From Paenibacillus sp. J5C2022 (GTDB lineage: Bacteria > Bacillota > Bacilli > Paenibacillales > Paenibacillaceae), in NCBI RefSeq assembly GCF_025567625.1, contig NZ_JAOQJC010000012.1, forward strand, positions 105,973 through 169,972: a stretch of DNA of 64,000 bases, read 5' to 3'. Below are positions 41,746 to 48,959 of the stretch, in pieces; the first letter of the stretch is position 1, and each line of letters opens with the position of its first letter. The notes beneath the pieces are model-generated. The model did no database searches. It was not told where the DNA came from and saw nothing but the letters and a program-made list of their open reading frames with translations. The position numbers were made by a program, and so were the translations under genes.

Positions 41746-42540
41746 CGTTTGCACCATATCGGAAAGCTTGACGAATTGCGCATCGGACTGCATGCGGGGA
41801 ATCGACTGTTTCAGCACGGCTGCCGTTTTCTTCCCAGGCGGCCCTACATGCCCGATCGTTATGCAATTGGCCTTCGTATGCAGAAGCTTATTCAATTGCG
41901 ATACTTGCTTCGTGATATGTTGCTCCGTGTAGACATCATCCAGGAAGACGTCATTGGACAGCAGAGGCACGCCGACCTCCTCCGCTATTTTCGGCACGAC
42001 TGTCTTGGAAGTCGTTCTGCTGTCCAGGAAGAACAAGCCGCGCTCCTTGCATACCGTCAGTATGATCCGCATCATCCGCTCGTCCGCCGTTACTTTGGAA
42101 CCCATATGATTATTCATACCGATGGCATGAGGCACATTCGTTATTGCCTCCTCCACCCGCTTGCGGACTTCTTCATCACTCAGATCCGTCGTCAATGCTC
42201 CGGGACCGAGCCAGCTCTTCTTCCCCTTATTCGGCTCCATGGGCATATGTACGATGACATCGTGCCCCAGCCTGTACGCCTCTTCGGCATCCTGCTTCGT
42301 CGTAGGCATGAAAGGCATAACTGCTACGGTGAAATGGACAGGCAGCTTCAGCATCTCCTCTGTTCCGGTCATGCCATTCCCGAAGTCGTCAATGACGACG
42401 GCGACCGTTCGCGGACGCTCATCCTTCGCCGCCTGCATAGGACTTGCATTCACCGGTCCCGCGAACAGACAGGCGATTGCCACGTGTAGAGCCAGCCCAC
42501 CTACAATGTACTTCTTCTTCCCTCTAAACCATGCATACAT
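41710..42540 (-). CDS. Divergent polysaccharide deacetylase family protein (YibQ-like)
   Basis: Secreted protein of the divergent polysaccharide deacetylase family (PF04748). I place the start at 42540, which gives a clean signal peptide (KKYIVGGLALHVAIACLFAG); the frame is open to an ATG at 42597. Family blocks: TVAVVIDDFGNG, FTVAVMPFMPTT, HDVIVHMPMEP, AIGMNNHMGSKVTAD and GLFFLDSRTTSKTV. It keeps the Asp-Asp and His residues of the NodB-like barrel. The activity of the family is not settled; it is often found near cell-wall amidases, as here with the overlapping CwlD-like gene. Confidence 0.88.
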   Translation of the reverse strand: MYAWFRGKKKYIVGGLALHVAIACLFAGPVNASPMQAAKDERPRTVAVVIDDFGNGMTGTEEMLKLPVHFTVAVMPFMPTTKQDAEEAYRLGHDVIVHMPMEPNKGKKSWLGPGALTTDLSDEEVRKRVEEAITNVPHAIGMNNHMGSKVTADERMMRIILTVCKERGLFFLDSRTTSKTVVPKIAEEVGVPLLSNDVFLDDVYTEQHITKQVSQLNKLLHTKANCITIGHVGPPGKKTAAVLKQSIPRMQSDAQFVKLSDMVQTLLGNPLILSDS

Positions 42541-42716
42541 GTCATCACATCCCAGAACCGGATTATTGACACATCGCTTCTTACGTGTCACGATCATTAT
42601 TATTTCCCATCATTGCTAAAATTATGAAAGCAGTGGCTGGAGTCAAAATATACGGAATATCACGTGAAAAATTTCGGCGACGTGTTCGATAAATATATTA
42701 ACCAATAATTGTGCAC

Positions 42717-42742
42717 AACGCTCCCATGAGGAGCGTTTTTTG
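42717..42742 (+). terminator. Orphan rho-independent terminator
   Basis: AACGCTCC-CATGA-GGAGCGTT followed by six T: a textbook plus-strand terminator, yet no plus-strand gene lies within 970 bp upstream (the deacetylase reads away from it). The rest of 42541-42835 is AT-rich and has no recognisable gene, so the terminator may belong to a small RNA or a lost gene. Confidence 0.75.
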
Positions 42743-42835
42743 CAAATGAAGATACTCTATGGAGTGTATTCCCAATTCTCTATACAGTTCCAAGAACTTA
42801 AGTACATGTATTAAGCATTCATGTTGTTGAAAAAC

Positions 42836-42871
42836 AAAAAAAAGGCTCCTGATCTGCCTAAAAAGCAGATC
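42836..42871 (-). terminator. Terminator of tRNA-Leu copy 1
   Basis: Minus-strand stem GATCTGC/GCAGATC with a six-base loop, then AGGAGCC and a run of eight T. Confidence 0.8.
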
Positions 42872-42892
42872 AAAAACCTGTCATTGATTAAG

Positions 42893-42979
42893 TGGTGCGG
42901 TCGAGAGGACTCGAACCTCCACGTCATTGCTGACACTAGAACCTGAATCTAGCGCGTCTGCCAATTCCGCCACGACCGC
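42893..42979 (-). tRNA. tRNA-Leu (anticodon CAG), copy 1
   Basis: 87-base class II tRNA with long variable arm; acceptor GCGGTCG pairs with CGACCGC and CCA is encoded. The anticodon stem CTAGA/TCTAG holds loop TTCAGGT (anticodon CAG). It is identical to the copy at 45327-45413, which is on the opposite strand. Confidence 0.97.
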
Positions 42980-43020
42980 ATATCGTGCATGTGCCCCAAC
43001 AATTAGCGGCAACGAAGAAT

Positions 43021-43049
43021 ATCATATCACGAATCCAAAGTATGGTCAA
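43021..43049 (-). promoter_or_regulatory. Promoter of tRNA-Leu copy 1
   Basis: Minus-strand TTGACC (43049-43044) and TATGAT (43026-43021) with a 17-bp spacer, 42 bp upstream of the tRNA. Confidence 0.8.
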
Positions 43050-43072
43050 GCATTTTAATCCATGCTTTTCAA

Positions 43073-43669
43073 TTAATGATCTTGCTCTCGCTTGCCTCCA
43101 ACTAATCCGTAATAGAAGAGATGCTCTAGCTCCTTGTATATGACATTATCGGCATGTCCCAGAAAACCCGGTTTGGCCAGCTGTTCTTTGAACATCTGAA
43201 TATACATAATAACCGCTTGCATGGATAGCGATGAATCGACGCAGCCTTCCTGCTGTCCCATTGCAATCAGCTTCTTGAAAAAAGGCAACGTCTTCTCCTC
43301 ATAAAAGGCATGCCAATATGGCTCCAGTTGTTGAAAAACACTGTCCGCTTGTCCTCCGATTAATCCGGCATAATTGGATATTTCATGACGATCCGTCAAT
43401 ACTTGATGAAACTTGGACAGAAATGAACCCGGTTGCTCCAGAATTGCCTCATAACGCTCCAGTGTTCGCTCCATCACATCCAATACCGCTACACGAATAA
43501 GGGTAGTTTTGTCCCCAAAATAATTATAGACCGTCACTGGCGATACACCGGCATGCTTGGCTATTTCAGCCATGCCGATCTTATCCGCCCCATATTGATT
43601 GGACAGCTCCAGCGCTGCCTTCATAATTGCTTGTTTTTTTCTCATGGTACGCAGTTGATATCCGTTCAT
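43073..43669 (-). CDS. TetR family repressor
   Basis: 198-aa regulator with GGGGTGAG before the ATG at 43669. The N-terminal HTH is clear (IMKAALELSNQYGADKIGMA, then IAKHAGVSPVTVYNYFGDKTTLIR). The C-terminal ligand-binding half is divergent, as usual. It is divergently placed to the cytochrome P450 gene with 153 bp between them, where the inverted repeat AATGTT-ATG-AACATT lies. By position it should repress the P450 gene and perhaps itself, and respond to a P450 substrate-like molecule. Confidence 0.9.
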   Translation of the reverse strand: MNGYQLRTMRKKQAIMKAALELSNQYGADKIGMAEIAKHAGVSPVTVYNYFGDKTTLIRVAVLDVMERTLERYEAILEQPGSFLSKFHQVLTDRHEISNYAGLIGGQADSVFQQLEPYWHAFYEEKTLPFFKKLIAMGQQEGCVDSSLSMQAVIMYIQMFKEQLAKPGFLGHADNVIYKELEHLFYYGLVGGKREQDH

Positions 43670-43766
43670 ATGCTCACCCCATCGCCACTATACTAAATGT
43701 TCTGTATATAATCAACATCATTTATTCAAAACATAGTTGATGATGAGGCATAACTCATTTATAATG

Positions 43767-43781
43767 AATGTTATGAACATT
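43767..43781. promoter_or_regulatory. Candidate TetR operator
   Basis: Perfect inverted repeat AATGTT-ATG-AACATT in the TetR/P450 divergent region, 42 bp before the P450 start. A related AAATGTTC...AACATCATTT arrangement lies near 43694-43723. Confidence 0.5.
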
Positions 43782-43822
43782 TAATATATATTTTATTCAT
43801 TTCATTCAAGGAGTGATAAGCC

Positions 43823-45214
43823 ATGGAAGCTATTACATCTTCCCAATCCATACCGGGTCCAAAATCCGCCTTAGGCTGGAGAATGAATTTGTTTCATTTT
43901 TTCCGAAGACCGTTATTATACCAACGATGGCTGCATCAGACATTCGGGAATGTTGTCGCGATGCGGCAAGGAGACAAGCCATCCCATGTTTTTGCATTCG
44001 GTGCTGATTATAATCGTCAAATACTGACCAACCCCGACTTTTTCGAAGTGAGCACCAGCTTGCTCAACTTGCCAAAAGACACCGTTATGGGAGAAATGTT
44101 CTACAATAATCTGCTATTAATGCGTGGCGAGAAGCATAAGCAGCATCGGCGCCTCATGATGCCTGCCTTCCATCAGCAGCAAATCGAGCGATACAGTACA
44201 GACATGGTTAATCTGACCCGGCAGTTGGCGGCGGAGTGGCGGAATAAAGAGGAGATCGAGCTGAATCATGAAATGAAAAAATTAACGCAGCGCATTGCCG
44301 TGAAAACCCTCTTCGGGGTATATGATGAAGCGCGCTTGGAACGGATGGGGGACCAGATCGCTCGGCTGACCAAATCGTTGCTGCTCGCATCGCTGGCTCC
44401 CGTTGACATCCCGCTTACCCCCTATCATCGCGCGTTGCACTTAGCACGCGAGCTGCATGCGGACATATGTGCCATCATTGCCGAGAAGCAACGTACCCCC
44501 GAGACAGATGTTCTCTCTACCCTTATCCATGCACACGATGAAGATGGCTCCCGATTGACCGAAGCCGAACTAATCGGTCACTCCTTCACCTTATTCGTCG
44601 CAGGGCACGAGACGACAGCGAATGCATTAACCTGGTCCCTGTTCCTATTGAGTCAGCATCCCGAGACATTATATCAACTGACAGAAGAATTGGAAGGGGC
44701 GTTAGGGGGTGACGTAACAACGTTGGCAAAGGTGATGAAGCTTCCCGTATTGGAAGGCGTAGTGAAGGAAAGCTTGCGCCTGCTCCCCCCTGCCGGCATT
44801 GGGACTAGAAGAACCGCAGCTCCATGCGCGTTAGGAACATATGACATCCCCGAAAATACGAATGTGTTTTTCAGTCAAATGATCACCCACCGAATCCCGG
44901 ACCTGTATCGTGAACCGGACCGATTCCGACCGGAACGATGGCAGACAATCAAACCTACGCCATATGAATTTCTTCCCTTCAGCGCCGGGATGCACATGTG
45001 CATCGGGTGGAACTTCGCCATGCAGGAGATGAAGCTGGTGCTGGCCGTGCTCCTGCAGCATTATCGATTCTCTGTCGTCCCTCATGCAAAAATTACGCCG
45101 AACATACAGATGCGCCCCGTCCATGGCATGCCTGTCAGGCTCTTGCCGCCAAGCAGTGCAATTGAACGCAGCCCTGTACGGGGAACCATTCGTCAGATGA
45201 TTGATCTCAACTGA
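43823..45214 (+). CDS. Cytochrome P450
   Basis: Heme-thiolate monooxygenase, 463 aa, start ATG after AAGGAG. The I-helix motif FVAGHETTANAL is near residue 260, the ExxR (ESLR) at E316/R319, the PERF-like FRPERW follows, and the heme-binding loop FSAGMHMCIG has its ligand at Cys393. There is no fused reductase or ferredoxin domain and no N-terminal anchor, so it is a soluble class that needs separate redox partners, not found here. The sequence resembles the fatty-acid/CYP102-like group more than the CYP107 group, but the substrate is unknown. It lies with its TetR gene between two identical tRNA-Leu genes. Confidence 0.95.
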   Translation: MEAITSSQSIPGPKSALGWRMNLFHFFRRPLLYQRWLHQTFGNVVAMRQGDKPSHVFAFGADYNRQILTNPDFFEVSTSLLNLPKDTVMGEMFYNNLLLMRGEKHKQHRRLMMPAFHQQQIERYSTDMVNLTRQLAAEWRNKEEIELNHEMKKLTQRIAVKTLFGVYDEARLERMGDQIARLTKSLLLASLAPVDIPLTPYHRALHLARELHADICAIIAEKQRTPETDVLSTLIHAHDEDGSRLTEAELIGHSFTLFVAGHETTANALTWSLFLLSQHPETLYQLTEELEGALGGDVTTLAKVMKLPVLEGVVKESLRLLPPAGIGTRRTAAPCALGTYDIPENTNVFFSQMITHRIPDLYREPDRFRPERWQTIKPTPYEFLPFSAGMHMCIGWNFAMQEMKLVLAVLLQHYRFSVVPHAKITPNIQMRPVHGMPVRLLPPSSAIERSPVRGTIRQMIDLN

Positions 45215-45272
45215 TGCGAACGGAAGCGGATGGGTAGAAATGAAAGCTACAAAAAAACATGTGACAAAACAG

Positions 45273-45302
45273 TTGACCTACCTTATCCTTGCATGGTATA
45301 TT
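45273..45302 (+). promoter_or_regulatory. Promoter of tRNA-Leu copy 2
   Basis: TTGACC (45273-45278) and TATATT (45297-45302), 18-bp spacer. It differs from the copy 1 promoter, so only the tRNA body is duplicated. Confidence 0.75.
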
Positions 45303-45326
45303 ATTTCTTGTCCGATAAAACGGCAT

Positions 45327-45413
45327 GCGGTCGTGGCGGAATTGGCAGACGCGCTAGATTCAGGTTCTAGTGTCAGCAATGACGTGGAGGTTCGAGTCCT
45401 CTCGACCGCACCA
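45327..45413 (+). tRNA. tRNA-Leu (anticodon CAG), copy 2
   Basis: Identical over all 87 bases to the copy at 42893-42979 but in the opposite orientation. CCA is encoded. The two genes form perfect inverted repeats around the 2.35-kb TetR/P450 segment. Confidence 0.97.
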
Positions 45414-45426
45414 TACTTAATTATTA

Positions 45427-45454
45427 AACCCTTCCGGCTGGAAGGGTTTCTTTC
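45427..45454 (+). terminator. Terminator of tRNA-Leu copy 2
   Basis: Perfect 10-bp stem AAACCCTTCC/GGAAGGGTTT, four-base loop, tail CTTTC. Confidence 0.85.
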
Positions 45455-45478
45455 ATTTCTTGATGGTGTGAAAAATGG

Positions 45479-45922
45479 CTAGAAGCTTTCCCAGACGTAT
45501 TGAGCTTCGATCTGTTCGACGAACCCATTCTTCACTTTCTCGGGCAGGTGGCCGGAGGCTACAGCCGGCGCGAAGATGTCTTCCGCATTTAAGTTGGCCT
45601 GAAAGTCTCCGAGCACGGCTATCACTGCGGAAGCCTCGACAACTTGCCTTTGGTTATTTGCGATGGGCAGCAGCTTCTCTTTGGCCGCTTGAGTGGAGAT
45701 GACCACGTACTTCCAATACTGGAGGTTCCATGCCGACGGCGCAGTTGACGCAATTGTCAGCAGCTCCAGTATTTCGCTTTCGCTTAGCTTATGCGACTTC
45801 GGCGCTCCAGTGTATGCGGCATACACTAAGCAGGCTTGTCCGCACCTTTTCGGCGCTCCAGTGTATGCGGCATACACTAAGCAGACTTGTCCGCACCTTT
45901 TCGGCGCTCCAGTGTATGTCAC
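45479..45922 (-). pseudogene. Nitroreductase fragment fused to repeat-derived codons
   Basis: About 105 codons match the N-terminal half of a nitroreductase-family flavoprotein: LSESEILELLTIASTAPSAW, NLQYWKYVVISTQAAKEKLL, then VEASAVIAVLGDF and EDIFAPAVASGHLPE. The frame stops after VWESF at 45479, so the second half of the fold, with the rest of the FMN site, is lost. On its N-terminal side the frame runs into the 51-bp repeats (giving TGAPKRCGQ... units), not a native start. It is a remnant at the 3' side of tRNA-Leu copy 2. Confidence 0.8.
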
Positions 45923-46105
45923 CTACACTATTTCAGCTCGCTCGTACCTTTTCGGCGCTCCAGTGTATGCGGCATACACTAGGCTGGCTTGTCCGCACCT
46001 TTTCGGTGCTCCAGTGTATGTCACCTACACTATTTCAGCTCGCTCGTACCTTTTCGGCGCTCCAGTGTATGTGGCATACACTAAGCTGGCTCGTTCGCAC
46101 TCTTT
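45800..46105. repeat. Six 51-bp tandem repeats of two alternating types
   Basis: Six exact-length 51-bp units start at 45800, 45851, 45902, 45953, 46004 and 46055; each begins CGGCGCTCCAGTGTATG. Type A (units 1, 2, 4, 6) contains AGTGTATGC-G-GCATACACT, a 19-bp palindrome; type B (units 3, 5) has AGTGTA...TACACT with a different tail. As 51 is 17 codons, both strands stay open over the array, producing artefactual reading frames. A lone related copy lies at 46821-46871. Confidence 0.93.
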
Positions 46106-46107
46106 CT

Positions 46108-46617
46108 TCATAATTCCAGACTTGACTCGCCTGCGCCCCAAACATTCGTGCCAACCACGCCCGTTATAATAAGCGCGGCGCCGATGACCGCATGAAACGT
46201 GATGGCTTTACCCAGGAAGATTGCACCGGCCGCAATGGACACGACCGTCGATAAATTCGTAAAAACGCTGTTTTTTGACGCTTCTATCTTCGACAGACTG
46301 AAGTTGAATAGATAAGCGGTAATGAGCGACGACAGCACACCCAAGTACAGAATAGACATAAGAAAGGTCCCGTTTGTTAGCGGAGCAGCCAATGTGCCTA
46401 ACGTGCCGTTCAGCGTATGGTTGCTTAATGAAGCGACAAGAAATGCCAGGAATCCGATCCCCATCATCAAGTAGGTAATTTCCAGCGGACTGTAATTCCT
46501 TAGCAGTGACTTGGCCCGCACGCTGTATCCGGAAAAAGCAACGCATGATAAAAAAAGCAGAAAAATCGTAGCTTTGAGAACAGCTGCGCCGTAAGCCAAC
46601 TTCAATTGATTGTTCAA
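46108..46617 (-). pseudogene. EamA/DMT transporter, C-terminal half
   Basis: About 169 codons with five membrane segments that match the second EamA repeat of a drug/metabolite transporter: FLLFLSCVAFSGYSVRAKSL, EITYLMMGIGFLAFLVASL, LMSILYLGVLSSLITAYLF, FNFSLSKIEASKNSVFTNL and FHAVIGAALIITGVVG. Full-length members have two such repeats (about 300 aa), so the first half is gone. A TTG at 46617 with GGGGGAG could still start translation of a half-size protein, and small five-helix transporters exist, so residual function is not excluded. It lies directly beside the 51-bp repeat array. Confidence 0.65.
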
Positions 46618-46721
46618 CTTTACTCCCCCTCGTGAATGGCCAACAATGTTGTCATGAATCGATTCGACGTATGTAATGGTATGACAAAGAGGGAATCGCT
46701 GCAACGCAGCATTGTCACAAT

Positions 46722-46733
46722 TGTATCGATACA
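46722..46733. promoter_or_regulatory. 12-bp perfect palindrome TGTATCGATACA
   Basis: Lies upstream of the EamA fragment within 46618-46820. It resembles operators of GntR/MocR-type regulators that often sit next to EamA transporters. No such regulator gene is present, so this may be a relic. The rest of the 350-bp gap up to 46968 holds a repeat copy and a terminator. Confidence 0.4.
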
Positions 46734-46820
46734 GTTAATCTGAGCGACGCGATATTCATTACAAGAGAAACGCCTGACGGCGCCCTTTTACTACTCCGTT
46801 CCGGTTCGTATGCCCGTTTT

Positions 46821-46871
46821 CGGCGCTCCAGTGTAGCGTTCCTACACTAGTTCGGCTCGCACGAGTCTATC
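46821..46871. repeat. Single dispersed copy of the 51-bp repeat
   Basis: Begins CGGCGCTCCAGTGTAG and contains AGTGTAG-CGTTC-CTACACT, a perfect 7-bp inverted repeat; closest to the type B units of the array at 45800-46105. Confidence 0.8.
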
Positions 46872-46920
46872 CACTTGCTATGGGGATTCAACTCGAATTT
46901 TATAAACGCATATCATCAAA

Positions 46921-46960
46921 AAAAACTTTCTCAGGAGTCGTTCGTCTCTTGAGAAAGTTT
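46921..46960 (-). terminator. Terminator of the zinc-ribbon gene
   Basis: Minus-strand stem AAACTTTCTCA.../...GAGAAAGTTT followed by a T-run (the A-run begins at 46917). Starts nine bases past the stop codon. Confidence 0.85.
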
Positions 46961-46968
46961 TATTCATT

Positions 46969-47484
46969 TCAGTCGAACAAATCGCCGAATACGTCGAGCA
47001 CCGTTTTCTTCTTCTTGTATGGACGGCCGTACTTGTCGTACCCGTACTTACTTTGTCCGTGGCCATATCCGTAGCCTTGCTGTTGGCCATATTGTCCCGG
47101 GCCGGGATAACCGCTTTGCGGAGGCGGCGCGCTCGGATATCCCTGAGCGCCAGCTGGCCCTCCGCCGAAGCCGCCCTGCGGCTGCTGATTGTACTGTCCG
47201 CCGTATCCGCCGGATGACGGATATCCCCCCGCTGTCGGCGACTGCGACGCTCCTGCAGGCGGTGCCGGCTGCGAAGGCTGGTCTCCCCTGCCGTCAGTTG
47301 AACCAACATGCATTTGCTGCTCCATGCGCTCATATTCCTGCCGCACTTCATGAACTCCCTGCAGCAGCTTCTCCAGCTCGCCGCGATCTAGCCACACCCC
47401 CTTGCAATCGGGACATACATCGATCAGCACGTTATCCTTCTCCACTTCTCTCATTCGCACATCGTTACATACTGGACATTTCAT
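46969..47484 (-). CDS. TFIIB-type zinc-ribbon protein with Gly/Pro/Gln-rich tail
   Basis: 171 aa; the ATG at 47484 is placed ten bases after AAAGGAG, in preference to a GTG at 47493 that overlaps it. The N-terminus is a zf-TFIIB ribbon (MKCPVCNDVRM and DVCPDCKGVWLDRGELEKL): CxxC and CxxC bind zinc, and WLDRGE is the family signature. Residues of about 65-155 are low complexity, rich in Gly, Gln, Pro and Tyr (GGYGGQYNQQPQGGFGGG), likely disordered. A basic patch YKKKKTVLDVFGDLFD ends the protein. Such proteins are common in Bacillota, but their role is unknown. The 76-aa gene upstream is only 27 bp away. Confidence 0.85.
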   Translation of the reverse strand: MKCPVCNDVRMREVEKDNVLIDVCPDCKGVWLDRGELEKLLQGVHEVRQEYERMEQQMHVGSTDGRGDQPSQPAPPAGASQSPTAGGYPSSGGYGGQYNQQPQGGFGGGPAGAQGYPSAPPPQSGYPGPGQYGQQQGYGYGHGQSKYGYDKYGRPYKKKKTVLDVFGDLFD

Positions 47485-47511
47485 CCCATTCACACTCCTT
47501 TATATTGCTGC

Positions 47512-47742
47512 TTACGACGGGAACTGCCCGTCAGGAATCACTCTATCCTGTGCTGCAGACATATAATAGTAAGAACGACTCAGCTTGACGACTCTGCGGC
47601 TCGGTTTGCGCAGCATAACCGTGGAATCGTCCCATGCCACGACGACGCCAAAGACATCGTTGCCCTCTATCTCGTCCCGCACGACCCGCACCTTCTCGCC
47701 GCTCTGCCGGTAAGCATCCAGCTGCTGCTCGGATACCGCCAT
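47512..47742 (-). CDS. Hypothetical 76-aa protein
   Basis: Small soluble protein; the start at 47742 is chosen because GGAGG lies eight bases upstream, although the frame is open to 47961. It begins MAVSEQQLDAYRQSGEKVRV, followed by strands VFGVVVAWDDSTVMLRKP and VVKLSRSYYYM, which looks like a small beta-barrel (Sm- or SH3-like). I do not recognise a named family. It probably shares a transcript with the zinc-ribbon gene and is separated from the 106-aa gene by a hairpin. Confidence 0.72.
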   Translation of the reverse strand: MAVSEQQLDAYRQSGEKVRVVRDEIEGNDVFGVVVAWDDSTVMLRKPSRRVVKLSRSYYYMSAAQDRVIPDGQFPS

Positions 47743-47778
47743 CTTCCCAACCTCCAATATGTACATCCTTATGAAGAA

Positions 47779-47815
47779 GGGCCTCAATGAAAGACTGTGC
47801 TGTTCATTGAGACCC
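47779..47815 (-). terminator. Hairpin between the 106-aa and 76-aa genes
   Basis: Minus-strand stem TCTCAATGAA/TTTCATTGAG with outer GGG/CCC pairs, followed by TTCTTC. Suits termination after the 106-aa gene. Confidence 0.65.
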
Positions 47816-47842
47816 GCCCGTTGCAATCGACGCTGTCGCAAG

Positions 47843-48163
47843 TTAGCCGACATGCTCTCTGGAGTCGTTCTTCTCGAACCACTCGTCCAATACGCGCGAG
47901 GACATGACACGCTTCGCAATATAATCACTTTGCTTGTCGGTGAACTGCTTCTTCCATTCAACGGACAGCTCCTCGCAAAGCTTCACAATGGTAAGCAACT
48001 CAGACCAAGCCACATATCGTTTGTACCAGAAAAACTGAGGATGCTCTACCATATAGGGATACAAATCATCAAATTCCGTATGCTTGCAATCCAGCGCTCG
48101 CTCGAAATGAGTTTTGGCATCGGCAAGTTTTCCATTCAAAAAATCCGCGGACATCGTTCCCAT
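47843..48163 (-). CDS. Hypothetical 106-aa helical protein
   Basis: Starts at 48163, eight bases after GGGAGG. The sequence is mostly helical and rich in aromatic residues (DLYPYMVEHPQFFWYKRYVAW, ELLTIVKLCEELSVEWKKQF). There are two cysteines and no membrane or signal segment. I do not recognise the family. It lies 82 bp downstream of xpt on the same strand; whether they share a transcript is unclear. Confidence 0.75.
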   Translation of the reverse strand: MGTMSADFLNGKLADAKTHFERALDCKHTEFDDLYPYMVEHPQFFWYKRYVAWSELLTIVKLCEELSVEWKKQFTDKQSDYIAKRVMSSRVLDEWFEKNDSREHVG

Positions 48164-48245
48164 TGTTCCTGCCTCCCCTCAATCACTTCATTACCATTAT
48201 ATGCGATATTGTTCCTTCGGGAAAGGGAAGTCGCTCTGGTACTTC

Positions 48246-48815
48246 TTACTGGAACGTAATCTCTCCATTGTCCAGGGAAGCGATCTGCACAAGCGACTCA
48301 ACACGGATGCCCTGTTCACGCAATAACCTGCCTCCTGCCTGGAACGCTTTCTCCACGACGATGCCCATTCCCGCCAGCGTTGCGCCAGAGCGCTCGATAA
48401 TTCGAATTAATCCTCGCGCAGCGTCTCCGTTGGCGATGATATCGTCTATGAACAGGATGCGATCATCCGCAGACAAAAACTGCTTGGATATCATAATATC
48501 GGTGACCATCCCCTTTGTGAAGGAAGGTACTCTTTCACAATAAACGTCAGGATCGGCGATCAGCGTTTTTTTGCGTCTTGCGAATACGAGTGGCACTCCC
48601 AGCACATATGCTGTCGTGAACGCCGCCGGTATGCCGGACGATTCTACAGTAACAACCTTGGTAATCCCGTCTTCTGCATATCTTTTGGCGAACTCATGAC
48701 CCATTTCCATCGTAAGCGCAGGATCAACCTGATGGTTAATAATCGCATCCATGCGCAATACATCGTTGGAAAGCACGGACGATTCATCCATAATACGCTG
48801 CTTTAATTTTTCCAT
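48246..48815 (-). CDS. xpt: Xanthine phosphoribosyltransferase
   Basis: Purine salvage enzyme that joins xanthine and PRPP to give XMP. 189 aa, the usual length; the ATG follows GGAGGTCATGTAGG. The family start (MEKLKQRIMDESSVLSNDVL, then LRMDAIINHQVDP) and the PRPP-binding loop FIDDIIANGDAARGL are present, as is VVTVESSGIPAAFTTAYVLG. In B. subtilis xpt lies before pbuX under a purine riboswitch; here there is neither a pbuX gene nor a purine-riboswitch sequence in the 144 bp upstream, so control differs. Confidence 0.95.
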   Translation of the reverse strand: MEKLKQRIMDESSVLSNDVLRMDAIINHQVDPALTMEMGHEFAKRYAEDGITKVVTVESSGIPAAFTTAYVLGVPLVFARRKKTLIADPDVYCERVPSFTKGMVTDIMISKQFLSADDRILFIDDIIANGDAARGLIRIIERSGATLAGMGIVVEKAFQAGGRLLREQGIRVESLVQIASLDNGEITFQ

Positions 48816-48959
48816 CCTACATGACCTCCGCCAAAATACCTTTTCGTTACATATTAATGAAAACCATCATATTTTTCAACATATCCTTCCGAAAAAAAAG
48901 CAACCTTATCCGCTCTTGCTGCGTTTAATAGTATAGAACATCATATTGGAGGCAATAGG

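Noticed and set aside
45800..46105. CRISPR-like array
   Set aside because: Units are contiguous 51-bp repeats with no unique spacers, and no cas genes are present.
45693..46169. 158-codon plus-strand frame over the repeats
   Set aside because: Made almost entirely of the 51-bp repeat translated in frame; no RBS and a mirror frame on the other strand.
42893..46970. Integrative element or prophage at tRNA-Leu
   Set aside because: No integrase, recombinase or phage gene is present; only inverted tRNA copies, remnants and repeats.
48816..48959. Purine riboswitch before xpt
   Set aside because: The conserved three-way-junction sequence is not present on the minus strand.
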